Shown piece by piece: positions 1 through 5,449 of a DNA stretch of 5,457 nt. The stretch spans positions 1 to 5,457 of the forward strand of contig JAFYPS010000024.1 in assembly GCA_017547395.1 (NCBI GenBank), given 5' to 3'. This stretch comes from Clostridia bacterium. GTDB lineage: Bacteria > Bacillota_A > Clostridia > Oscillospirales > CAG-272. Both the position numbers and the translations under genes were made by a program. How positions within the stretch are numbered: the stretch's first letter is position 1; each line of letters begins with the position of its first letter. The notes beneath the pieces were generated by a model, which saw nothing but the letters and a program-made list of their open reading frames with translations, had not been told where the DNA came from and did no database searches.

Positions 1-500
1 AAACACCAACAGACGAAAAGGATCTTGAACGCGCAAAGAAAGCCGCTTATTTCTTCTTCTCCTGGGGATTCCATTATGACTGTCTGTATCCCGCTGAAAG
101 CGAGTTCACACAGTTCGGATATCATACCAAAGGCGGCACTGCTATCTCCGTTGAGCACCACGCAATAGACTCCTGGGGTTCCGCTGCCGTTCCCGGATTC
201 CTTATGCTTGCAAAGTACACAGGTGACGAGCGTTGGGCAAAGCGTGCGCAGATAATGTGGGCAAATGCAATTCAGGGTATCACCTCTTATGAAGGTCAGA
301 AAACACACGGTCAGGTGCGTCCCCTTGGCGGTCAGAACGAAGGCTTCTTCCACTGTCGCTGGACAAAGTACCGTCCGACCTGCGAGGATCGCGGTCATTA
401 CAATGATTGCCTTTGCGGCTGGGCCGGTGCTTACCGCATGATGACAATTTACGATAACGCAACAAAAGAAAAGGTTCACACCGCATTTTTAGACAAATGA
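1..500 (+). CDS. C-terminal fragment of a probable (alpha/alpha)6-barrel carbohydrate-active enzyme (5' end outside window)
   Basis: The reading frame is open from position 3 to the TGA at 498-500, giving 165 residues with no start in a sensible place. The first in-window ATG (204) falls in the middle of continuous coding sequence, so the gene starts upstream of the window. What is seen: a soluble, aromatic-rich, Cys-containing protein with helix-like stretches separated by conserved-looking loops. Examples are EHHAIDSWGSAAVPGF (residues 51-66 of the fragment), the helical LMLAKYTGDERWAKRAQIMW (67-86), GGQNEGFFHCRW (109-120) and DRGHYNDCLCGWAGAY (129-144). The pattern of an amphipathic helix, then Y-TGD-RW-KRA, then a loop with acidic and aromatic residues resembles six-hairpin glycosidases. 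I infer a glycoside hydrolase or related polysaccharide enzyme but cannot name the family. No membrane segment, dockerin or anchoring motif is visible at the C-terminus. It is separated from dapA by a terminator and is unlikely to share its transcript. Confidence 0.6.
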   Translation, partial: TPTDEKDLERAKKAAYFFFSWGFHYDCLYPAESEFTQFGYHTKGGTAISVEHHAIDSWGSAAVPGFLMLAKYTGDERWAKRAQIMWANAIQGITSYEGQKTHGQVRPLGGQNEGFFHCRWTKYRPTCEDRGHYNDCLCGWAGAYRMMTIYDNATKEKVHTAFLDK

Positions 501-504
501 TTTT

Positions 505-537
505 AAAAATATCCGACTGATACGGCGGATATTTTTT
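505..537 (+). terminator. Intrinsic terminator of the upstream partial gene
   Basis: A perfect 11-bp inverted repeat pairs AAAAATATCCG (505-515) with CGGATATTTTT (526-536) around a 10-nt loop, and the right arm runs into a T6 tract (532-537). It begins 4 bases after the TGA at 498-500. The stem is AT-rich, with its GC pairs next to the loop, so it may be moderate in strength. It separates the enzyme gene from the lysine operon, whose -35 box begins only 9 bases later. Confidence 0.8.
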
Positions 538-546
538 ATGCACTTG

Positions 547-575
547 TTGACAAATATACAATTATATATTAAAAT
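547..575 (+). promoter_or_regulatory. Sigma-A-type promoter of the dapA-dapB-lysA operon
   Basis: A perfect -35 box TTGACA (547-552) is followed by a 17-bp spacer and a -10 box TAAAAT (570-575; 5 of 6 to consensus). Transcription would start near 582, leaving a leader of only about 24 nt before the dapA ATG at 606. That is too short for a lysine riboswitch or T-box, so any feedback control must act on initiation or on the enzymes. The surrounding DNA (553-590) is very AT-rich, and I could not define a convincing operator in it. Confidence 0.75.
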
Positions 576-605
576 TCTATATATATTTTTGTACAGGAGA
601 CTTTT

Positions 606-1493
606 ATGAAAAACACTGTATTTAAAGGAGTTGCAACCGCGCTTATAACTCCTCTCACCGAAAACGGAATAGATTTTGAAGCATTCGGCAAACTTATAGA
701 CTGGCAGATTGAAGAAGGTATCAACGCCCTTGTAGTATGCGGCACCACGGGTGAAGCCTCCACTCTCACCGACGATGAGCACAGAGCAGCAATTTCATTT
801 GCTGTTAAACGCGCAAACGGCCGCGTTCCGATAATTGCAGGAACAGGCTCAAACGACACTGCATACGCACTTGAGCTTACAAAACACGCTTGCGAAGCGG
901 GAGCCAATGCAATTCTTGTCACTACTCCTTATTACAACAAGGCAACTCAGAAGGGACTTATTAAAATGTACACCGCTATCGCGGATGAAAGCACTGTTCC
1001 CGTTATCCTTTACAACGTTCCTACCCGTACAGGCGTGAATATCGAGCCTGCTACCTATCAGGCGCTCGCTGACCACCCGAATATCGTTGCAATCAAAGAA
1101 GCAAACGGTAACATCTCTAAAATCGTTGAAACAATGTCCCTTGTTCACGACAAACTTGATCTATATTCAGGAAACGACGATCAGATAGTTCCCCTTATGT
1201 CACTCGGCGGCATCGGAGTTATTTCGGTAATTTCAAACCTTTTACCGAGAGAAACCGTTGAACTCACAAACCGCTATTTTGCAGGCGACGTAAAAGGTGC
1301 GGCAGAACTTCAATACAAATATCACTACCTCATTGACGCACTTTTCTGTGAAGTCAATCCGATTCCCGTAAAGGCGGCAATGGCTGCAATGGGCTTTTGC
1401 GAGGATTATCTCCGCCTGCCACTCACTCCCATGGAGGATGCTACCCGTGAAAAGCTTCTCAAAGCTATGCGCGACGTAGGAATTAACGTATAA
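606..1493 (+). CDS. dapA: 4-hydroxy-tetrahydrodipicolinate synthase (DapA)
   Basis: DapA is a cytosolic class I aldolase-type enzyme that condenses pyruvate with L-aspartate semialdehyde, the committed step of the diaminopimelate/lysine pathway. The 295-residue product has the usual family length: a TIM barrel (about 1-225) and a helical C-terminal domain (about 226-295). Visible motifs are GTTGEAST at 46-53 (T47/T48 correspond to E. coli T44/T45), PYYNK at 108-112 (Y110, E. coli Y107), and YNVPTRTG at 136-143 (Y136 and R141, E. coli Y133 and R138). The Schiff-base lysine K164 lies in VAIKEANGN (E. coli K161). All catalytic residues are present. The ATG at 606 is chosen because AGGAGA (595-600) sits 5 nt upstream. 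In the lysine-binding allosteric site, E. coli H56, N80 and Y106 are kept (H59, N83, Y109), but H53 is D56 and E84 is Y87, so feedback by lysine may be altered. It is first in the operon; its TAA overlaps the dapB ATG by one base. Confidence 0.97.
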   Translation: MKNTVFKGVATALITPLTENGIDFEAFGKLIDWQIEEGINALVVCGTTGEASTLTDDEHRAAISFAVKRANGRVPIIAGTGSNDTAYALELTKHACEAGANAILVTTPYYNKATQKGLIKMYTAIADESTVPVILYNVPTRTGVNIEPATYQALADHPNIVAIKEANGNISKIVETMSLVHDKLDLYSGNDDQIVPLMSLGGIGVISVISNLLPRETVELTNRYFAGDVKGAAELQYKYHYLIDALFCEVNPIPVKAAMAAMGFCEDYLRLPLTPMEDATREKLLKAMRDVGINV

Positions 1494-2242
1494 TGAAAAT
1501 TTTACTCAGCGGCGCGCTTGGAAAAATGGGGCGCGTAATTACTGCCGAAATTGAAAAGCACCAATCGCTTTCGGTGTGCGCATTTGTCGACGTCGGATAC
1601 GAAAGCACCGATACGGCTCATTTTGACAAAATGCCGAAAGAAAACGTCGGCGCAGATATTATAGTTGATTTTTCCCACCATTCTGCAATCTTCGATATTG
1701 CTGAATATGCAAAGAAATTCAGCATTCCCGCCGTAATCTGCACTACAGGTCAGACAGAAAGTGAAATTGAGTGTATAAAGGAGCTTTCAAAAGAGGTTCC
1801 CGTATTCTTCTCTGCTAATATGTCAATGGGAATCGCGCTAACGGTAGAACTTGCTAAAAAAAGCGCAGCTCTCTTCCCTGATGCAGACATCGAAATCATT
1901 GAAAAGCATCACTCGGCAAAGCTTGATTCCCCAAGCGGTACTGCGCTTATGCTTGCGCAGGCAATAAAGAGCGTCCGCGAAAATCTCACGCTTATGCTCG
2001 GCAGAAACGGAAGACGCGTTCGCGAAAAGAACGAAGTAGGCATTCACGCTATCCGCGCCGGCAGTATAGTCGGCGAGCATGAAGTCATTCTTGCGACCGA
2101 ACACGAGATTATAACCGTTTCACACGCGGCTATGAGCCGCAGTGTATTTGCCGACGGTGCCATAAACGCTTCAAAATGGCTTATTGGCAAGGAACGTGGC
2201 CTTTATACAATGCAAAGCCTTGTTAATGACCGAAAGGATTAA
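1493..2242 (+). CDS. dapB: 4-hydroxy-tetrahydrodipicolinate reductase (DapB)
   Basis: DapB reduces the product of DapA with NAD(P)H to tetrahydrodipicolinate in the cytosol, the second dedicated step towards diaminopimelate and lysine. The 249-residue length fits Gram-positive DapB proteins (E. coli's is longer, about 273). The N-terminal Rossmann domain carries the dinucleotide-binding loop GALGKMG at 7-13, with D33 at the end of the second strand, positioned to contact the cofactor ribose. CTTG at 83-86 and SANMSMG at 107-113 match conserved family loops. The signature EKHHSAKLDSPSGTA at 137-151 holds the catalytic histidine (H139) and lysine (K143). GIHAIRAGSIVGEH (183-196) and the C-terminal NASKWLIGKERGLYTM also match the family; RAG replaces the more usual RGG. 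The start overlaps the dapA stop (TAATG), which indicates translational coupling. A weak TAGGA (1477-1481) lies 11 nt upstream inside dapA. Confidence 0.96.
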   Translation: MKILLSGALGKMGRVITAEIEKHQSLSVCAFVDVGYESTDTAHFDKMPKENVGADIIVDFSHHSAIFDIAEYAKKFSIPAVICTTGQTESEIECIKELSKEVPVFFSANMSMGIALTVELAKKSAALFPDADIEIIEKHHSAKLDSPSGTALMLAQAIKSVRENLTLMLGRNGRRVREKNEVGIHAIRAGSIVGEHEVILATEHEIITVSHAAMSRSVFADGAINASKWLIGKERGLYTMQSLVNDRKD

Positions 2243-2245
2243 AAA

Positions 2246-3541
2246 ATGCTCTATTCTAACATATCGGTAAACGAGTACGGACATCTTGCTATTGCAGGCC
2301 ACGATACGGTTGCACTCACAGAAGAATTCGGAACCGCACTTATGGTGCTTGACGAGATGCGCGTACGTGAAAACTGCAGAAGGTATATTGAAGCCGTAAG
2401 AAGTTTTTTCCCCGAAGGTTCAATGGTGGCATATGCGTCAAAGGCACTCTGCTTCCGTTCCTTTTACAATATAATAAAAGACGAGGGCTTCTGTGCCGAT
2501 GCGGTTTCTCCCGGTGAAATTTTCACAATTAACGCATCATACTTCCCTACGGAAAACGTCTTTTTTCACGGAAACAACAAAACCAGTGAAGACCTTGCTT
2601 TTGCAATCACAACAAACGTCGGATATATCGTCGTAGACAGCGATGACGAGCTTGCTGCACTGAATACGGTTGCGGCAGAACTCGGCAAAAAACCGAACGT
2701 TCTGCTTCGCCTTACTCCCGGAATCGACCCACACACTCATGCAAAAATCAGTACCGGAGGAATCGACTCAAAGTTCGGTACACCTATTGCAAACGGTCAG
2801 GCGACAGAGCTTCTCAAAACCGCTCTTTCGCTTGAAAACATCAGCGTAAAGGGATTCCACTGTCATATAGGCTCGCAGATATTCGACTGCCAGCCGTTTT
2901 TCGATGCTGCAGACATTATGCTGTCCTTTGCAAAAGAAGCGAAGGTCAACCTTGGTTTCGACACCGAAATTGTCAATCTCGGCGGCGGATTTGCCGTTAG
3001 ATACGTAGAAAGCGACCCCGAAATTAACATATACGAAAATCTAAAGGCACTTGGCGGATACATCAAGGGAAAATGCCTTTCAATCGGTATTGCAGAGCCG
3101 AGAATCGTACTCGAACCGGGCAGAAGTATTGTTGCAGATGCCTGCACAACACTTTATAAAGTCGGCAGTGTGAAAACCATTCCCGGATACAAAAATTACG
3201 TATCCGTTGACGGCGGTATGACGGACAACCCGCGCTATACGTTATACGGTTCAAAATATACCGTAATCAATGCTTCACGTGCGGACGGTGAAGCAGACTT
3301 TCTGTGTACCCTTGCGGGACGCTGCTGTGAAAGTGGCGACATTCTTCAGGAGGACGTAAAAATCGCAAAACCCGTTCGCGGAGATATCGTTGCCGTTCTC
3401 ACCACAGGCGCTTACAACTACTCTATGGCGTCAAACTATAACCGACTTTGCCGCCCCGCTCTCATAATTTTAAACGGTGACGACGTTCGTGTCGGTATCC
3501 GAAGAGAAACCTTTGACAATCTGCTCAGGAATGACGTATAA
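2246..3541 (+). CDS. lysA: Diaminopimelate decarboxylase (LysA)
   Basis: LysA is a pyridoxal-phosphate enzyme of the alanine-racemase-like fold (fold type III) that decarboxylates meso-diaminopimelate to L-lysine, the last step of the pathway. The 431-residue length is normal. The N-terminal TIM barrel contains the PLP-binding lysine K66 in YASKAL, HIGSQ at 207-211, the phosphate-binding GGGF at 246-249, and EPGRSIV at 290-296. The C-terminal beta domain has DGGMTDNPRY at 322-331, the active-site CESGD at 361-365 (C361), and GAYNYSMASNYN at 388-399. Every expected catalytic motif is intact, which separates it from ornithine/arginine decarboxylase relatives. The ATG is 3 bases past the dapB TAA, and AAAGGA (2233-2238), inside the end of dapB, is 7 nt upstream, so the start is secure and probably coupled. 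It is last in the operon; the terminator stem begins within its final codons. Confidence 0.97.
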   Translation: MLYSNISVNEYGHLAIAGHDTVALTEEFGTALMVLDEMRVRENCRRYIEAVRSFFPEGSMVAYASKALCFRSFYNIIKDEGFCADAVSPGEIFTINASYFPTENVFFHGNNKTSEDLAFAITTNVGYIVVDSDDELAALNTVAAELGKKPNVLLRLTPGIDPHTHAKISTGGIDSKFGTPIANGQATELLKTALSLENISVKGFHCHIGSQIFDCQPFFDAADIMLSFAKEAKVNLGFDTEIVNLGGGFAVRYVESDPEINIYENLKALGGYIKGKCLSIGIAEPRIVLEPGRSIVADACTTLYKVGSVKTIPGYKNYVSVDGGMTDNPRYTLYGSKYTVINASRADGEADFLCTLAGRCCESGDILQEDVKIAKPVRGDIVAVLTTGAYNYSMASNYNRLCRPALIILNGDDVRVGIRRETFDNLLRNDV

Positions 3542-3580
3542 AAACAAAAAACAGCCTTAAGGCTGTTTTTTGTTTTTATA
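3537..3580. terminator. Shared bidirectional intrinsic terminator between lysA and the sdpI-like gene
   Basis: A perfect 20-bp stem pairs 3537-3556 with 3561-3580 around the loop TTAA (3557-3560). The GC-containing core is ACAGCC/GGCTGT, followed on either strand by the same T-rich tract (T6-G-T5), so it works for both convergent transcripts. The left arm includes the lysA stop codon (3539-3541). The right arm encodes the last residues (KNKKQP) of the minus-strand gene, whose TAA is formed by the loop (3557-3559). Only 15 bases here are non-coding. Confidence 0.92.
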
Positions 3581-4195
3581 AAGAATATACGAATACACTA
3601 TTGGCACTACAGTAATTACCGGGATAAGCGCGAAGAATATCCAAGGGATATTGAGAAAAGCGGTAACCAGCGTGATAATTCCGCATATTACCCAGAGTTT
3701 GCCTGCAAAGCGGTGAGTCTTGTTCCAGTTTTCCTCATCGTCAAGTGTCCACGGAACCTTGATTCCAATTGTGTAATTAGGTCTGCATTTAGGAAGATAG
3801 TTACCGACCGTTATAAACAGCACTGACACGTACAAAAGCATTATAAACGTCACGTTGATTTTATAGCCGAGCGCGGTAGGATAAGTGACTATTGCAACAA
3901 CTGCCGATACCATCGGGCAGATCCATAAAACAAGGTTGAGCGGCTTTCCCTCTATATTTTTGGATTTCGGGTCAAACGACGCTGCTATCGTGCAAGCGAT
4001 ATGCATTGCAAATATAAACGCAGGGATGCCAAACACTGCAAACGCTTTTGAACTCCAGCCGTCGACCTCTCCCTCAAGGTTAAAATGTGTGGGAACCTTT
4101 TCAGGCAGTCTGTTCCAGAATATAAGTCCTACAATTATCGGTAAAAGCGTTATTACAGACGTTAAAACAATCTTTTTCAAATTTTTCTTAATCAT
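3557..4195 (-). CDS. sdpI: SdpI-family integral membrane protein (DUF1648 plus SdpI domain), probable immunity/signalling protein
   Basis: The 212-residue product is close in length to Bacillus subtilis SdpI, the membrane protein that protects producers from the SDP toxin and, with toxin bound, holds the repressor SdpR at the membrane. The N-terminus matches DUF1648: a first TM helix (about 9-28) then LPEKVPTHFNLEGEVDGW (30-47). Further hydrophobic segments lie near 52-72, 88-108, 114-133, 165-182 and 184-205, giving six predicted TM helices. The SdpI signature region spans about 131-172: GNYLPKCRPNYTIGIKVPWT (131-150), then the loop DDEENWNKTHRFAG. The start is supported by AAAGGAG (4202-4208) 6 nt upstream, inside the preceding gene, with which it overlaps by 8 bases. 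Pairing with an ArsR-type repressor reproduces the sdpRI operon. The family assignment is strong. The ligand is unknown: no sdpABC toxin genes are in the window, and many SdpI homologues have no known toxin. Confidence 0.9.
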   Translation of the reverse strand: MIKKNLKKIVLTSVITLLPIIVGLIFWNRLPEKVPTHFNLEGEVDGWSSKAFAVFGIPAFIFAMHIACTIAASFDPKSKNIEGKPLNLVLWICPMVSAVVAIVTYPTALGYKINVTFIMLLYVSVLFITVGNYLPKCRPNYTIGIKVPWTLDDEENWNKTHRFAGKLWVICGIITLVTAFLNIPWIFFALIPVITVVPIVYSYILYKNKKQP

Positions 4196-4460
4196 CTTTT
4201 TCTCCTTTAAGTTCGCTTATAAAAACGAGTATTTCCTCAAGCACAGTGAGGTTAAGTTCATAATAGATATATTTTCCGTCGCGGGTGTCAAATATAAGAT
4301 CCGCTTCTTTCAGCACCGAAAGGTGTCTTGAAATTGCGGCGGCGGTTATTGAAAAATGCTCCGCTATTTCACCCGCAGACATTTTACCGTTTTTCAGCAA
4401 GGCTAAAATCTCTCGGCGTGTAGAATCTGCGAGTGCGCGCATGGTAGTCTGAAGTCCCAT
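4188..4460 (-). CDS. sdpR: ArsR-family winged-helix autorepressor, SdpR-like
   Basis: This 90-residue protein is a small dimeric winged-helix DNA-binding repressor of the ArsR/SmtB superfamily, SdpR type. Key sequence: MRALADSTRREILALLKNGK (7-26) is the family's opening helix pair. MSAGEIAEHFSITAAAISRHLSVLKEADLI (27-56) is the helix-turn-helix with recognition helix AAISRHLSVLKEA. DTRDGKYIYYELN (58-70) is the beta-hairpin wing. No ArsR-type metal motif (ELCVCDL or a Cys pair) is present, as expected for SdpR rather than a metal sensor. The ATG at 4458-4460 is chosen because AGGGAG (4465-4470) precedes it; a longer reading from a TTG at 4535 would begin upstream of the promoter and can be discarded. 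It overlaps the SdpI-like gene by 8 bases (ATGATTAA). It likely represses its own operon through the inverted repeat at 4477-4500, relieved when SdpI sequesters it. That mechanism is inferred from B. subtilis. Confidence 0.9.
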   Translation of the reverse strand: MGLQTTMRALADSTRREILALLKNGKMSAGEIAEHFSITAAAISRHLSVLKEADLIFDTRDGKYIYYELNLTVLEEILVFISELKGEKDD

Positions 4461-4464
4461 TTTT

Positions 4465-4470
4465 CTCCCT
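4465..4470 (-). promoter_or_regulatory. Ribosome binding site deciding the sdpR start
   Basis: On the minus strand AGGGAG is followed by four bases and then ATG (4458-4460). It fixes the 90-residue start and rules out the TTG-initiated extension. Confidence 0.8.
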
Positions 4471-4476
4471 CGTTTA

Positions 4477-4500
4477 ACATTTAACTTAATTGTTAAATGT
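4477..4500. promoter_or_regulatory. Perfect inverted-repeat operator, probably bound by the SdpR-like repressor
   Basis: ACATTTAAC (4477-4485) and GTTAAATGT (4492-4500) form a perfect 9-bp inverted repeat with a 6-bp AT centre. It abuts the -10 box (4501-4506), so the predicted start of transcription (about 4494) falls inside it. It ends 6 bases before the ribosome binding site. Position, symmetry and size fit a dimeric ArsR-family repressor blocking its own promoter. A partial third copy (GTTTAAC, 4472-4478) overlaps one end. Binding by the adjacent gene product is inferred. Confidence 0.75.
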
Positions 4501-4529
4501 ATTATATCATATCCACTTTCACTTGTCAA
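4501..4529 (-). promoter_or_regulatory. Consensus sigma-A promoter of the sdpR-sdpI operon
   Basis: On the minus strand, a perfect -35 TTGACA (4524-4529), a 17-bp spacer and a perfect -10 TATAAT (4501-4506) form an exact consensus promoter. Such a strong promoter beside an operator implies that expression is held down by repression. The -35 box lies only 6 bases beyond the stop codon of the AraC-type gene, and no terminator separates them. Confidence 0.9.
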
Positions 4530-4535
4530 CAGCAA

Positions 4536-5375
4536 TTATCTGTGAAGTTTTTTAAACTCGCTTGGCGTTATTCCAAGGCGCTTTTTGAATGCGGAATTGA
4601 AAAATTTCATATCTGTATAACCCGCAAGATATGCGATTTCGGTAATTTTCTTATCGGTATTTGCAAGCATACGGCAGCACTGCTCCATACGCATACCGCA
4701 AAGATGCTCGGAAAATGAACTCCCGGTTGTTTCCCTGAACTTGCGGCTAAGATATGAGGTACTGAAATTTACCTCTTTTGCAACGCTACCGAGTATGTTC
4801 TTGTCGGTAAGATGCTTTGAAGCATAATCAATTACGTACTCGCACAGCTTGTCGGTATATACTCTTTTTGGCGGAGTGCTTTTGCGCATGGTGAGTATTA
4901 TTATCTCAATGAGTCTGCACCTGAGTATTTCGTGATAGCCCGAGCCTTTTTCGGAGTATTCGTCAAGCATTTTATGGAGCAATTCTCCGATAGAGCCGTC
5001 TGCATCTCTGAAAATATAGTTCGCGGGGTTAATATTTATTACAGAATAATTATACCGAAGCATATAGTTGTTTACAACGTCGCTGAAATCTCTGCATTTA
5101 TACAAGGTTCTGTCGATAAATTCAGGCATAAAAAGACAGTTTATAATTTTAAGCGGTTCGGTGCCCGTACTGCTATAGCCGTGAACGGCACCGTAATCGA
5201 TAATAAAATAATCACCCTTTGATATAACGCTTTTTTCGCCGTTCAAGGTATGTATTGCTTCCCCTTGCTCCACGTATGACAGTTCGAGAAAACTGTGCGT
5301 ATGAGGCGTTGAAACAAGCGTAGGACAAACGTGGATATTTATATCTTTTACAGTACGGTTAAGTTTGTATGCCAT
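4536..5375 (-). CDS. AraC-family transcriptional regulator with N-terminal cupin sensor domain
   Basis: A 279-residue cytosolic transcription factor of the usual length for its class. The N-terminal AraC-type cupin domain (about 15-90) shows HTHSFLELSYVEQGE (25-39), with H25, H27 and E31 in cupin-motif positions, and GDYFIIDYGAVHGY (54-67) with H65; this domain probably binds a sugar or similar effector. A helical linker (about 125-170) leads to the DNA-binding domain (about 175-279). Its first helix-turn-helix is ILGSVAKEVNFSTSYLSRKF (194-213), and the second is ITEIAYLAGYTDMKFFNSAF (244-263), followed by the family signature RLGITPSEFKKL. The ATG at 5373-5375 is preferred over an in-frame GTG at 5408, which has no ribosome binding site and lies within a few bases of the predicted transcription start. 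The target is unknown; such regulators in Clostridia often control adjacent or divergent carbohydrate genes, and nothing to its right is visible. Confidence 0.92.
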   Translation of the reverse strand: MAYKLNRTVKDINIHVCPTLVSTPHTHSFLELSYVEQGEAIHTLNGEKSVISKGDYFIIDYGAVHGYSSTGTEPLKIINCLFMPEFIDRTLYKCRDFSDVVNNYMLRYNYSVININPANYIFRDADGSIGELLHKMLDEYSEKGSGYHEILRCRLIEIIILTMRKSTPPKRVYTDKLCEYVIDYASKHLTDKNILGSVAKEVNFSTSYLSRKFRETTGSSFSEHLCGMRMEQCCRMLANTDKKITEIAYLAGYTDMKFFNSAFKKRLGITPSEFKKLHR

Positions 5376-5385
5376 AGTAAAAATA

Positions 5386-5390
5386 CCCCT
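5386..5390 (-). promoter_or_regulatory. Ribosome binding site supporting the ATG start of the AraC-type gene
   Basis: AGGGG on the minus strand lies 10 nt before the ATG at 5373-5375. The spacing is slightly long, but it is the only Shine-Dalgarno-like sequence near either candidate start. Confidence 0.55.
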
Positions 5391-5411
5391 ATATTTTGTA
5401 AAAATCACCGA

Positions 5412-5441
5412 TTGTTTTAATTATATATTTCACTGTATAAT
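5412..5441 (+). promoter_or_regulatory. Possible divergent promoter reading off the right edge
   Basis: On the plus strand a perfect TATAAT (5436-5441) is preceded, with an 18-bp spacer, by a weak -35 TTGTTT (5412-5417; 3 of 6). It overlaps the regulator's own promoter back to back, an arrangement common where an AraC-family activator controls a neighbour and a weak -35 is helped by the activator. The gene it would serve is outside the window. Confidence 0.3.
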
Positions 5442-5443
5442 TA
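5418..5443. promoter_or_regulatory. Inverted repeat across the regulator's promoter, possible operator
   Basis: TAATTATA (5418-5425) and TATAATTA (5436-5443) form a perfect 8-bp inverted repeat with a 10-bp centre, covering the -10 box and reaching the -35 box. It could be an autoregulatory site or simply two opposed -10 elements. The all-AT arms make chance more likely than for the repeat at 4477-4500. Confidence 0.35.
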
Positions 5444-5449
5444 TGTCAA
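5420..5449 (-). promoter_or_regulatory. Promoter of the AraC-type regulator gene
   Basis: On the minus strand, -35 TTGACA (5444-5449) and -10 TATAAT (5420-5425) are both perfect, with an 18-bp spacer. Transcription would start near 5413, giving a leader of about 38 nt to the ATG at 5375. Confidence 0.8.

Noticed and set aside
555..590. AT-rich imperfect palindrome around the dapA -10 box
   Set aside because: The match consists of alternating A and T runs, which are self-complementary by composition; no specific operator can be claimed.
576..605. Lysine riboswitch or T-box upstream of dapA
   Set aside because: The space between the promoter and the ATG is about 30 bases with no structured or T-box-like sequence, and the upstream hairpin (505-537) belongs to the preceding gene's terminator.
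849..1148. Minus-strand open frame inside dapA
   Set aside because: Antisense to an intact, motif-rich dapA, with no recognisable features; treated as a shadow, as are the other antisense frames over dapB, lysA and the AraC gene.
3885..4331. 148-codon plus-strand open frame
   Set aside because: It is antisense to the well-supported sdpI and sdpR genes, spans their junction, has no ribosome binding site or recognisable domain, and is a shadow frame.
4461..4535. N-terminal extension of the SdpR-like protein from a TTG at 4535 (115 aa)
   Set aside because: The extra codons span the -10 and -35 boxes and the operator, there is no ribosome binding site, and the added residues do not resemble the family. 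The ATG at 4460 has a good AGGGAG.
5376..5408. GTG start at 5408 for the AraC-type regulator (290 aa)
   Set aside because: It lies about 5 bases from the predicted transcription start, has no Shine-Dalgarno sequence, and adds residues before the normal cupin start.
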